DNA from: Falsiroseomonas sp050563545
GTDB taxonomy: Bacteria; Pseudomonadota; Alphaproteobacteria; Acetobacterales; Acetobacteraceae
Direction: 5' to 3'
Assembly: GCF_050563545.1 (NCBI RefSeq)
Contig: NZ_JBNXUM010000037.1
Span: 1 to 64,000 of the forward strand
Length of the DNA stretch: 64,000 nt
In this document: positions 42,142 through 50,951 of the stretch, piece by piece
Position numbering within the stretch: position 1 is the first letter of the stretch
Layout of the letters: each line of letters starts with the position of its first letter
Position numbers and translations under genes: made by a program
Notes under the pieces: generated by a model
Told to the model about the DNA's origin: nothing
Seen by the model: only the letters and a program-made list of their open reading frames with translations
Databases searched by the model: none

Positions 42142-43779
42142 TCAGAACCGCCCGATCAGCGACATCTGGATGCGCTGCTCGATGCCGTAGCCGCCGATCG
42201 TGCCGCCAGACGGCGCATTCGCCGCGATCGCGCCGCCCTGCATGTCGCGGCGGTAGTACTGGTACTCGATCCCGACATCGATGCTGCCGGTGGTGATCCG
42301 CCCGTTGCGCTCCGTCGCGAAGGGACTCCAGATCAGGTTGGCGACGATCATCTGCATGTTCGCGTTGACGGTCTGCGTGGTCGATCCGCCGGGCGTGAAG
42401 CCGCCGACGAAGGCCGGCACGTCCACCACCGCCCAGGCCGCGCCGACATTGCTGCGGAGCTGCGTGGACCAATAGTGGCGATAGCTGCCCGCGACGCCCC
42501 AGCTCGGCGTCGGCGTCAACGAGACGTTGACCACCCCGGGCAGGCCGAGGTCGCTGAACGCGGATTGCCCGCTCGTCGTGCTGTCGAAATACCGCCCGAT
42601 CCCCTGGCCGTAATAGGCGAGCAGCGTCACGTCGTCCGCCCCGAAGGCGCTGGCGAGCGTGCTCATGTTCAGCGTCGTGCTGAGCCGCGCGCCATAGCCC
42701 AGCCCGGTCGCGACCCCCTTCGGCGTGGCGTCGGTGCCGTTGGTGTCGATGCGCAGCTCGCGCAGCATGCCGGTCAGCGCGACGTTCCCCCATTCCCCGG
42801 CATAGGTCAGCTTACCCAGCAGGTCCGGCCAGTTGCTCGTCGCTGGCGACGCGCCGCCGTTGAGGTTGCTGTCGGGATAGAGCACGGCGGCGTTCTGCGT
42901 GTAGTCGGTGTAGGGTGCCTCGATCGAGACAGCGCCGGTCAGCCCCGGCGCCAGGCGCCCGGTCGCGCGCAACTGCGCCTGGCGGACGCTCGATCCGTTC
43001 AGGAAGGTCGCGTCGGTCAGCGTCTCCACGGGCGCCAGGTTCCACAGGCTGTCGGCTTGGCCGACGAGCACGCTGAAGACGTCGCCGCCAAGCCTGACAT
43101 AGGCCTGGCGCAGGCGCGGGTTCCAGCCCTGGTTGGTCGCGGTGGCCGAGGCGCTGGGCGTGTTGCCCGCGAAATCCATCTCGAGCCGCGCGGCGAAGGT
43201 GCCCCAGTCGCCGGCGGGGGTGGAGCTCTCGATGCCGATGCGGGTACGGCGCGCGCTGAACTGCAGGTCGCCGCTCTGCTGGTCGGCCGCGCTGCCCGCG
43301 AGCGGCGTCGCTTGCACCGAGGGCGCGTCGCTGCGATTGACCATGTTGAGGTCGCCGAACAGGTTCGCCTTCACGAAGCCATAGACGCGCACCGAGGTCT
43401 CCGTCCCCGGGATGCGGATCGAATTCGGGAGGTCGCCGCGCAGCGCGTCGATCGCGGCGGCGCGCGTCTCGGCGCGGCGTTCCTCCGGCGTCTGTGCGGG
43501 CGGCATGATCGGCGCGGCCTGCGCGGCCTGGACCGGCGCGCGGGGCGCGGCGGCCACTGCGGGCGGCGCCGTGGCGGCGGGCGGGGCCGGGCGTCGCGCG
43601 GGGGCTGCGACAGCCGGCGCCGGCGCGGCACCGCGCTGCGCGCGTTCCAGCTGCTCCACCCGGCGCTGCAGCTGGTCGATGATGCGCAGCAGCTCCTCGT
43701 TGGTCTGCGCCAGGGCCGGCGAGGCCGTCAGCATCGCGGCGGGGATCAGGAAGCGCGCGCTGCGCAGGGGCAGGGACAT
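42142..43779 (-). CDS. DcaP-like outer-membrane porin
   Basis: 545-residue outer-membrane protein with a signal peptide (cleavage near P-A-L-A-Q). A heptad-like coiled coil follows (E-E-L-L-R-I-I-D-Q-L-Q-R-R-V-E-Q), then an Ala/Pro linker (about 50-100) and a beta barrel ending in Phe, as required for Bam-dependent insertion. The N-terminal coiled coil and V-R-V-Y-G-F-V-K-A-N barrel start match the DcaP trimeric porins, which pass dicarboxylic acids. This suits the TctC protein and CoA-transferase encoded downstream on the same strand. Confidence 0.85.
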   Translation of the reverse strand: MSLPLRSARFLIPAAMLTASPALAQTNEELLRIIDQLQRRVEQLERAQRGAAPAPAVAAPARRPAPPAATAPPAVAAAPRAPVQAAQAAPIMPPAQTPEERRAETRAAAIDALRGDLPNSIRIPGTETSVRVYGFVKANLFGDLNMVNRSDAPSVQATPLAGSAADQQSGDLQFSARRTRIGIESSTPAGDWGTFAARLEMDFAGNTPSASATATNQGWNPRLRQAYVRLGGDVFSVLVGQADSLWNLAPVETLTDATFLNGSSVRQAQLRATGRLAPGLTGAVSIEAPYTDYTQNAAVLYPDSNLNGGASPATSNWPDLLGKLTYAGEWGNVALTGMLRELRIDTNGTDATPKGVATGLGYGARLSTTLNMSTLASAFGADDVTLLAYYGQGIGRYFDSTTSGQSAFSDLGLPGVVNVSLTPTPSWGVAGSYRHYWSTQLRSNVGAAWAVVDVPAFVGGFTPGGSTTQTVNANMQMIVANLIWSPFATERNGRITTGSIDVGIEYQYYRRDMQGGAIAANAPSGGTIGGYGIEQRIQMSLIGRF

Positions 43780-43867
43780 GCTGCGTCTCCGAATCGGCGG
43801 CCCCAGCCTGCCACAACCCTGCTGCGCCCGTCAGCGCGCCGCCGTATCCGATTCAGCTGTCTTTCCG

Positions 43868-44857
43868 TCAGAAGCTCATGCCGAGCCCGACCGACCAGCC
43901 GCTGACATTCTCGCCGAAGATCACGTTGCCGGTCAGCCGCACGCGGTTGAGGTTCACGCCGAAGGCGCCGAGCTCCCACCGCCCGGTGTCGAACTCGATC
44001 CCGCCGCCGACCCGCGTGAGCCGGTCGGCACCCAGCACGTAGCGCTGCGCCGCGGTCAGGAATTCCGAGTGGTACATCTCCGCGACCCAACGCACCGGAC
44101 GTCCCCAGGCCTCCAGCCCCGGGATCGGCTCGCGGTAGCGCAGCCAGAGGGAGGCGGTGGAGGCGTCAGTGTTGACGCTGATGTTGTTCGAGTAGACCGG
44201 CAGTGTCTGCAGCTGCATGCGCGTGAAGCGCAGCTCCGCCTCAAACTCGAAGCTCTCGCGGTAATCGTACCAGGCGAAGACGAGGGACCCGCCATAGCCG
44301 CCCGTCGCCGCCTGGCCCTTGCGCAGGAACTGCAGGTCAACGCCGGTGAGGTAGTTCAGCAGCGCCGAGCCGAGCGTCAGGTCGTTCGCGACATAGCCCA
44401 GGCTGGCATTGAGGATCGGGCGGATCTGGAAGCGGTCGGTGATGGCGAAGGACCAGCCGACGCCGACGGTGACGCTGGCCGTGTTCCACGCCACCGACAG
44501 CCGCCGGCTTTCCTCGCCACGGGTGACCACGAAGCGCGGATCGTAGCGCGCATAGCCGAGGAAGCCCTCGAGGTAGATCGGCAGGTCCTCGGACCAGGTG
44601 AAGCCGGCGCCGAGCTGCCCGAGGCCGAGCGCCGTCTTCTCCGTGCTCCCCTGTCCCTGGGAGATCTCGACGCTGCTCGCCGTTCCGTCCGGCACGATCG
44701 TCAGGGTCTGCACGCCCAGCGCGACCTTGGCCTGCTGGTCGAGCGTGAGGCGAAGGTCGCCGAGCCGCGTTACCGACCGGTCGGGCTGCTGCTGCGCGAG
44801 CGCCGGCGCGGCAAGGACCAGCGCGGCCGCCACGCCCGGCCCGATCCGCGTCCTCAC
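43868..44857 (-). CDS. Outer-membrane beta-barrel protein coupled to a sensor kinase
   Basis: 329 residues: signal peptide (cleavage near A-L-A-Q), alternating beta-strand pattern throughout, and a C-terminal G-L-G-M-S-F ending in Phe typical of outer-membrane barrels. No porin or transporter family was recognised with confidence. The start overlaps the stop of the hybrid histidine kinase gene by 4 bases, so kinase and barrel are made from one message. This pairing is unusual and may link outer-membrane conditions to the kinase. Confidence 0.7.
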   Translation of the reverse strand: MRTRIGPGVAAALVLAAPALAQQQPDRSVTRLGDLRLTLDQQAKVALGVQTLTIVPDGTASSVEISQGQGSTEKTALGLGQLGAGFTWSEDLPIYLEGFLGYARYDPRFVVTRGEESRRLSVAWNTASVTVGVGWSFAITDRFQIRPILNASLGYVANDLTLGSALLNYLTGVDLQFLRKGQAATGGYGGSLVFAWYDYRESFEFEAELRFTRMQLQTLPVYSNNISVNTDASTASLWLRYREPIPGLEAWGRPVRWVAEMYHSEFLTAAQRYVLGADRLTRVGGGIEFDTGRWELGAFGVNLNRVRLTGNVIFGENVSGWSVGLGMSF

Positions 44858-47388
44858 GCCGCCTCGGCCCGCGTCAGCCTGCGCACCAGCTCGCCGAGCT
44901 CGTGCTGCCGGTAGGGCTTGTTCAACCGCGGCAGCCAGGGGCTCGCCCCCGTCGCCTCGGCATAGCCGGTCGCCAGCACCACCGGCAGGTCGGGCCGGTC
45001 GCGCCGCAGCCGCTCCGCCATCTCGAGCCCGCTGATCCCCGGCATGACATGGTCGGTGATCACCAGGTCCGGCGGGTCGCGCGCGATCACGTCCAGCGCC
45101 TCCTCGGCCGAGGTCACGACCTCGGTCCGGTGGCCGAGGTCCTCCAGCATCATCGCCGTCCCCGCCGCGACCAGCGCGTCGTCGTCCACCACCAGCACGC
45201 GCCGCGCCGGCGTCGCGACGGCGTCGACCACGCGGGCCGGGGACTCCGCGTCGGGCGTCGTCATCGCGGCCGCACGCGGCAGCCAGATCGTCGCGGTGGT
45301 GCCGCGGCCGGGCTCGCTCCGCAGCGTCAGGCCGCCGCCGGATTGCTGCGCCAATCCCTGCACCATGGACAGCCCGAGACCCGATCCGCGCCCGACGCCC
45401 TTGGTCGTGAAGAAGGGCTCCGTCGCGCGCGCCAGCGTCGCCGTGTCCATGCCCGTGCCGGTATCCCCGATGGACAGCGCGAGGTAGGGCCCGGGCAGCA
45501 GGCCGGGCGGGGCGCCGGCGTCAGGTGCTTCCGCCTCGGTCGCGGTGATGGTGATGGTGCCGCCGTCGGGCATCGCGTCGCGTGCATTGACCACCAGGTT
45601 CAACAGCGCGAGCTCGACCTGGTTCGCATCCGCCAACGCCGGCGGCAGCCCCGGCCCGAGCCGCAGCTCGATGCGCGCCTTCGGCCCCGCCGAGCGTTCC
45701 AGCAGCGGCCGCAGGCCCGCCACCAGCGGCCCGAGCTGCACCGGCGCCGGCCGCAATTCCTGCCGCCGCGCGAAGGCGAGCATGCGGTTGGTCAGCGCGG
45801 CGCCCCGCTCCGCCCCCTGCTGCGCGCCGTCCAGAAGACGCAGAAGCCGCGGGTCGGACGGCAGGCGCTTGCGCAGGAGGCCAAGATTGCCGAGCACGAC
45901 CATCAGCAGGTTGTTGAAGTCGTGCGCCACGCCGCCCGTCAGCTGGCCCAGCGCCTCCATCTTCTGCGCCTCGCGCAGCCGCGCCTCGGTCGCCTTCAGC
46001 TCCGTCACGTCATGGCCCTCGGCGACCAGGAAGGCGACCTCGCCCTCCTCGTCGCGCACCGGCCTCAGCGCCACGGTGAGCGGCGAGAGCCGCCCGTCGC
46101 CGCCGCGGGCGGTGATCTCGGCCCGCACCACCTCGCCGGCCGCGGCGCGTGCGAGCCCCGACGCCAGCCCCGCCCGCGTCGCCGCATCCGGCCAGCAGGG
46201 CAGGGAGGAGAGGCGCCGTCCCAGCACCTCCATCCGCCCCTGGCCGAGGAAGGCCAGCGCGGTCTCGTTCACCTCCAGCACCACACCCTTCGCATCGGTC
46301 AGCGACATCAGCTGGAAGGTGCTGTCGAACAGCACGCGGAAGCGCGCCTCGCTCGCCGCGAGGTCGCGGGTGCGGCCGGCGACGTTCTCCTCGAGCCCCG
46401 CCGCGGCGGCGCGCAGCGCGTCGTTCGCGGCCGCCAGTTCGCGCCGGATCCGCGCCTCCCGGTCGGACAGCCGCACGGCCTGGGCGGCCAGCAGCAGCAG
46501 CGCCGCGCCGAGCAGCCCGACGAGCTCCACCGACCAGCGCACCGACCGCCGCCAGGGCCCCAGCACCTCCTCCATCGGGACCGAGGCCGCGACGAAGACC
46601 GGCCAGTCCGTCACGCGGCGGAAGGCGGTGATGCCGTCGGTGCCGCCGAAGAAGCCCTGGCCCTCCAGGATGCCCTGGCTGCGGGCGGCGGCCTCGGCGG
46701 CCAGCGCGGTGGCGCGCTCGCCCTGCCGCACCGTCGCGGCGTCCAGCCCGGTCATGGCCAGCACGCGCCCCTCCGCGTCGAACAGGCCGAGCCGCGTGCC
46801 CGGGCGGAACTCCGCGGAAAGGCCGGGCTGGTCGAAGAAGCCGGCCAGGATGGCGACCTGCACGACGCCGTCGAAGCGCCCGTCGGGGCGGCGCAGGGCG
46901 CGGCTGAAGGTGAACAGGATCTCCTCGGTCACGCGGCCGATCAGGGCCTCGCCGAGATGGGTCTCGGCGCCGGCCAGATGCGCTTGGAAGAAGCGCCGGT
47001 CCGCCAGCGCCACCGCCGGCGCGGGGAACATGAAGGAGGTCGCGACCGGCCGGCCCTCCGCGTCGAGGACCATGAGGTAGTCCCCGCTGCCGCGCTCCAC
47101 GAGGTTGCGCAGCCAGCGATGCGCCTCCTCCCGGTCGCGCAGCGTGTCGAGGCCGCCCTCCGCCTGCGCGAGCCGGGCGGCGACCTGGTCGGCGAGCAGG
47201 CCCGAGGTCTCGAAGACGCGCTGCGCATACTGCTCCGCCACGCCCGTGAGGTTGAGCATGGAGGTCTCGGCGCGGGCCAGCGCGTCCGCCCGTTCGGTCC
47301 TGAGGCTGTCCACGCGGAGCCCGACCAGGGCCGCCAGGAACAGCAGCACCATCGCCAGGATGGCGACGCTCACGCGGTGCTGGGGCAA
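44854..47388 (-). CDS. Hybrid sensor histidine kinase/response regulator
   Basis: 844-residue membrane kinase. TM1 about 7-25, a Cache-type periplasmic sensor (about 30-280), TM2 about 286-306, a helical linker, a PAS domain (about 346-465), a HisKA with phospho-acceptor His489 in G-G-V-A-H-D-F-N-N, and an HATPase with N601, D642-T-G-T-G and G-L-G-L motifs. A C-terminal receiver carries Asp779 in V-I-T-D-H-V-M-P-G. The receiver is fused, so output must go through another regulator or phosphorelay; none is encoded nearby. It overlaps the outer-membrane barrel gene by 4 bases. The input signal is unknown. Confidence 0.92.
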   Translation of the reverse strand: MPQHRVSVAILAMVLLFLAALVGLRVDSLRTERADALARAETSMLNLTGVAEQYAQRVFETSGLLADQVAARLAQAEGGLDTLRDREEAHRWLRNLVERGSGDYLMVLDAEGRPVATSFMFPAPAVALADRRFFQAHLAGAETHLGEALIGRVTEEILFTFSRALRRPDGRFDGVVQVAILAGFFDQPGLSAEFRPGTRLGLFDAEGRVLAMTGLDAATVRQGERATALAAEAAARSQGILEGQGFFGGTDGITAFRRVTDWPVFVAASVPMEEVLGPWRRSVRWSVELVGLLGAALLLLAAQAVRLSDREARIRRELAAANDALRAAAAGLEENVAGRTRDLAASEARFRVLFDSTFQLMSLTDAKGVVLEVNETALAFLGQGRMEVLGRRLSSLPCWPDAATRAGLASGLARAAAGEVVRAEITARGGDGRLSPLTVALRPVRDEEGEVAFLVAEGHDVTELKATEARLREAQKMEALGQLTGGVAHDFNNLLMVVLGNLGLLRKRLPSDPRLLRLLDGAQQGAERGAALTNRMLAFARRQELRPAPVQLGPLVAGLRPLLERSAGPKARIELRLGPGLPPALADANQVELALLNLVVNARDAMPDGGTITITATEAEAPDAGAPPGLLPGPYLALSIGDTGTGMDTATLARATEPFFTTKGVGRGSGLGLSMVQGLAQQSGGGLTLRSEPGRGTTATIWLPRAAAMTTPDAESPARVVDAVATPARRVLVVDDDALVAAGTAMMLEDLGHRTEVVTSAEEALDVIARDPPDLVITDHVMPGISGLEMAERLRRDRPDLPVVLATGYAEATGASPWLPRLNKPYRQHELGELVRRLTRAEAA

Positions 47389-47489
47389 GCTCTCTCCGTC
47401 CTGCGCGCCCCGGGCCCGGCCGGCCCGGCGCTCGCGATCCCTTGAAGTCTAGCCGGTTTCGGCACGGAGTCGCGAGAGGGAAGGCCGGC

Positions 47490-49364
47490 TCAGGCCGCGT
47501 CCAGACGTTCCGACAGGGTCAGCCACTCCTCTTCCAGCGCCGCGACCTCCCGGGCGATGGCGGCGCGGCGGGTGGTGGCCCAGGCGATGTCCTGGGCATT
47601 GCGCCTGGCATAGGTCTCGGGGTCGGCGAGGCGCTTCTCGATCAGCTTCGCCTCCAGGCCGAGCTTTTCCAGCGTCTTCTCGACCTCCTTCAGGCGCTGG
47701 CGCAGCGGCGCCATCTGGGCCCGCGTCTCCGCGCGTTCCCGCCGCTCCGCCGCCTTCACCCCGCCCGAGGGCGCGCCCTCCTCCCGGTTCGCCGCCCGCG
47801 CGCGCTCCGCCAGCAGCGCGCGGTACTCCTCGAGGTCGCCGTCGAAGTCGCGCACCGTCCCGTCGGCGACCAGCCAGAGCCGGTCGGCCACCAGCTCCAC
47901 CAGGTGCGGGTCGTGGGTGATGAGCAGCACGGCGCCCTCGAAATCCGCCAGCGCCTTCACCAGCGCCTCGCGCGCATCGATGTCGAGGTGATTGGTCGGC
48001 TCGTCCAGGATCAGCAGGTTCGGGGCGTCGCGCGTGCAGAGCGCGAGCAGCAGCCTGGCCTTCTCCCCGCCCGAGCATTGGGCGACCGGCGTCTCCGCCT
48101 TCTCCCCCTGCAGGCCGAAGCGGGCGAGCTGGGCCCGGACCTGGGTGTCGGTCGCGCGCGGCAGGGCGGCCTGCATGTGGGACAGCGGCGTGCCGCGGGG
48201 GTCGAGCTCCTCCGACTGGTGCTGGGCGAAGAAGCCGACCTTGAGGCGGTTGGCGCGCCTGACCTCGCCGCGGGTCGGCGCCAGCCGCCCGGCCAGCAGC
48301 TTCGCCAGCGTGGACTTGCCGTTGCCGTTGGCGCCGAGGAGGGCGATGCGGTCGTCCTGGTCCAGGCGGAGGTCGAGGTTGCGCAGGACCGGCGGCCCGC
48401 CATAGCCGGTCTCCGCCCGCTCGATCGCCAGGATCGGCGGCGAGAGCTGCTCGGGCGGCGGGAACGCGAAGCGGGTCGGCGTGTCCTCGATGACGGCTTC
48501 CAAGGGGGGAAGCTTCGCGAGCGCCTTCAGCCTGGACTGCGCCTGGCGCGCCTTCGACGCCTTGTAGCGGAAGCGGTCCACGAAGGCCTGCATGTGGGCG
48601 CGGCTCGCCGCGATCTTCGCGGCCTCCGCGGCCTGCTGCGCTGCGCGTTCCGTCTTCTGGCGGACGAAATCCTCGAAATTGCCTTGGTAGGTCGTGATCC
48701 TGGTGCGGTCGAGATGCGCGATGATATCAACGCAGCGGTCGAGCAGCCCGCGGTCGTGGCTGACCACGATGGCGGCGCCGGGGAAGCGCTGCAGCCAGCC
48801 CTCCAGCCACATCGTCGCTTCCAGGTCGAGGTGGTTGGTCGGCTCGTCCAGCAGCAGCAGGTCGGGCTCGAGGAACAGCGCGCGGGCCAGCGCCACGCGC
48901 ATCCGCCAGCCGCCGGAATAGGATGACAGCGGCCTGGCCTGCGCCTCCGCGTCGAAGCCGAGCCCCGCCAGGATCGCCGCCGCGCGCGCCGGCGCGGCGT
49001 CGGCGCGGATGGCGATCAGGCGCTCATGGATTTCCGCCATGCGGTGCGGGTCGGGATGGCCCTCGACCTCGGCCAGCAGCGCCGCGCGCTCGGTGTCGGC
49101 AGCGAGCACCGCATCCAGCAGAGACCCATCCCCGCCCGGCGCCTCCTGCGCGACATGGCCCAGGCGCGCGCGGGCGGCCAGCCGCACCTCGCCCCCGTCG
49201 GGCTGGATCTCGCCGGTGATGGCCTTGAGCAGCGTGGACTTCCCCGCCCCGTTCCGCCCGACCAGCCCGAGCCGCCGCCCGGTGTCGAGCGTCATCTCCG
49301 CACCTTCCAGCAGTGCGCGGCCGCCGACGCGCAGCGTCAGGTTGCGGATGGAAAGGACGGTCAT
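47490..49364 (-). CDS. ABC-F family ATPase (Uup/YheS type)
   Basis: 624 residues with two soluble ABC domains. First: Walker A G-R-N-G-A-G-K-S, signature S-G-G-W-R-M-R, L-L-L-L-D-E-P-T-N-H-L-D. Second: G-A-N-G-N-G-K-S, S-G-G-E-K-A-R, L-I-L-D-E-P-T-N-H-L-D. An interdomain linker (about 230-290) is rich in charged residues, and the C-terminus (about 540-620) forms a coiled coil as in Uup and YheS. There are no membrane segments. ABC-F proteins act on the ribosome or on DNA structures. The ATG at 49364 begins the domain; upstream open frame is antisense to the DUF1194 genes. Confidence 0.93.
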   Translation of the reverse strand: MTVLSIRNLTLRVGGRALLEGAEMTLDTGRRLGLVGRNGAGKSTLLKAITGEIQPDGGEVRLAARARLGHVAQEAPGGDGSLLDAVLAADTERAALLAEVEGHPDPHRMAEIHERLIAIRADAAPARAAAILAGLGFDAEAQARPLSSYSGGWRMRVALARALFLEPDLLLLDEPTNHLDLEATMWLEGWLQRFPGAAIVVSHDRGLLDRCVDIIAHLDRTRITTYQGNFEDFVRQKTERAAQQAAEAAKIAASRAHMQAFVDRFRYKASKARQAQSRLKALAKLPPLEAVIEDTPTRFAFPPPEQLSPPILAIERAETGYGGPPVLRNLDLRLDQDDRIALLGANGNGKSTLAKLLAGRLAPTRGEVRRANRLKVGFFAQHQSEELDPRGTPLSHMQAALPRATDTQVRAQLARFGLQGEKAETPVAQCSGGEKARLLLALCTRDAPNLLILDEPTNHLDIDAREALVKALADFEGAVLLITHDPHLVELVADRLWLVADGTVRDFDGDLEEYRALLAERARAANREEGAPSGGVKAAERRERAETRAQMAPLRQRLKEVEKTLEKLGLEAKLIEKRLADPETYARRNAQDIAWATTRRAAIAREVAALEEEWLTLSERLDAA

Positions 49365-49547
49365 GACCGGGGCTTGTAGCGCCGGATCGCGAAGGCGGAA
49401 ACGCCGCGGCGGCGGATCGGCCGCGCCGCTGCTTCGCCCGGTTTTCGGATGTAATTCGTTTGCTTCCAGCCGCGGCACAGCCGACTGTTCCGGCAGGGGC
49501 GGGCCGGACGCCCCGGTCCGGCGCGGTGCCGGAGACCGGAGGTCGCC

Positions 49548-50195
49548 ATGACCGCTCTGTCCTGCCTGGCCGCCATCGTCCTGCTCATGGATGTCTCGGG
49601 CTCGGTCCCCGACCGGCTCTATGTCGCCCAGCGCGACGGCGCGGCCGGCGCCTTTGCGGACCGCCGCCTCCTCCAGGCCATCGAGGCCCAGGGCGTCGCC
49701 GTGCTGGTCGCGGAGTTCGACACCACGGTGACGACGCGCCTCGGCTGGCAGCTGCTGCGCGACGCCGACCAGGCGCGCGACTTCGCCGAGGCGCTGCGGG
49801 CGCTGCGGCGTTCCTCGCGCGACCGCCCGACCTCGATCGGCCGCGCCATCGCCCATGCCGCCGCGGCGCTGCGGGATGCGCCCTGCGTCGCGTTCCGCCG
49901 CGTGATCGACGTCGCGACCGACGGCTTCGAGACCGATCGCTCGCTGCCCGCCAGCATCGCCCGCGACGACGCCGCGGCCGAGGGCATCGTCATCAACGCC
50001 ATCGCCTTCTTCGGCCCCGACGACGCCATGATCGAGCAGCTCTCCACCGAGGCCGGCCTGGCGGAAGCCGAGGCCTGGCTGCGGGAGAACGTCGCGACCG
50101 GCTTCGTCCATGCCGCCGACGGCCTGCCCGACTTCGACACCGCCTTCCGCCGCAAGGTGGTGCTGGAGATCACAGAGTCGCTTCCCGCCCGCTGA
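49548..50195 (+). CDS. DUF1194 (von Willebrand A-like) protein, copy 1 of 3
   Basis: 215 residues with a VWA-like fold. The metal-site motif D-V-S-G-S sits near residue 16 and a second acidic motif A-T-D-G-F-E-T-D in the middle; the C-terminus keeps A-T-G-F and E-I-T. Function of DUF1194 is unknown; VWA folds usually bind proteins through a metal ion. The N-terminus goes straight into the first beta strand with little room for a signal peptide, so location is unclear. Two paralogues follow on the same strand. Confidence 0.82.
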   Translation: MTALSCLAAIVLLMDVSGSVPDRLYVAQRDGAAGAFADRRLLQAIEAQGVAVLVAEFDTTVTTRLGWQLLRDADQARDFAEALRALRRSSRDRPTSIGRAIAHAAAALRDAPCVAFRRVIDVATDGFETDRSLPASIARDDAAAEGIVINAIAFFGPDDAMIEQLSTEAGLAEAEAWLRENVATGFVHAADGLPDFDTAFRRKVVLEITESLPAR

Positions 50196-50234
50196 ACCGT
50201 CCCGACCCGCGACCCGCCCCGGAGGTGCCCTGCC

Positions 50235-50879
50235 ATGCTCCCCGCCTGCCTCGTCGCCCTCGTGCTGATGATGGATGCCTCGGGCTCGGTGCCGGACAGC
50301 ATGTTCCGCGCGCAGCGCGACGGCGCGGCCGCCGCCTTCGAGGATCCCGCCCTGCAGCGCGGGATCGAGCGTTCGGGCGGGATCGCGGTGCTGGCCGGCA
50401 TCTTCGATGGCCGCCCGGACACGCGGGTCCCCTGGCAGCTGATCCGCGACGCCGGGGAGGCGCGGCGCTTCGCCCGCGACCTGCGCCGCGTGGAGAGGGC
50501 CGCGGCGGGCGGCACCACGGCGATCGGGGCGGCCATCGCGCATGCCCATCGCGCCATCGCCGAGGCGCCCTGCGCACCGGAGCGGGCGCTGATCGACATC
50601 TCGACCGACGGCTTCGAGACGGACACCCGCATCCCCGCCCGGGCTGCGCGCGACGCCGCGCTGGACGGCGGCATCGTGGTCAACGCCATCGCCTTCCAGC
50701 CGCAGGACGATTTCGGCGGCGGCGAGGCCTGGGTCGGCATGGTGCTGGAGGAGGCCGAGGCCTGGTTGCGCGACAACGTCGCCACCGGCTTCGTGCGCGT
50801 CGCGCGCGACCCCTCGGGCTTCGGCGACGCCATGCGGAGCAAGGTCATCCTCGAGATCACGCTGTACGCCCCGCCCTGA
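50235..50879 (+). CDS. DUF1194 (von Willebrand A-like) protein, copy 2 of 3
   Basis: 214 residues, closely related in plan to its neighbours: L-M-M-D-A-S-G-S-V-P-D metal motif near residue 12, D-I-S-T-D-G-F-E-T-D in the middle and A-T-G-F and E-I-T at the end. A GGAGGTG site precedes the ATG at 50235. It lies 39 bases after copy 1 and 72 before copy 3, so the three probably form one transcript. Confidence 0.82.
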   Translation: MLPACLVALVLMMDASGSVPDSMFRAQRDGAAAAFEDPALQRGIERSGGIAVLAGIFDGRPDTRVPWQLIRDAGEARRFARDLRRVERAAAGGTTAIGAAIAHAHRAIAEAPCAPERALIDISTDGFETDTRIPARAARDAALDGGIVVNAIAFQPQDDFGGGEAWVGMVLEEAEAWLRDNVATGFVRVARDPSGFGDAMRSKVILEITLYAPP

Positions 50880-50951
50880 ACGCGGTGTCGCTTTCCGGTG
50901 TCGCCTTGGGCGCGTCCCGGCCTATCCTTCCCGGACAGGGGGAGGCCCGAG

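Noticed and set aside
44902..47445. 847-codon plus-strand frame opposite the hybrid kinase
   Set aside because: The translation is Arg/His/Gln-rich with no recognisable motif, while the opposite strand encodes all kinase motifs in order.
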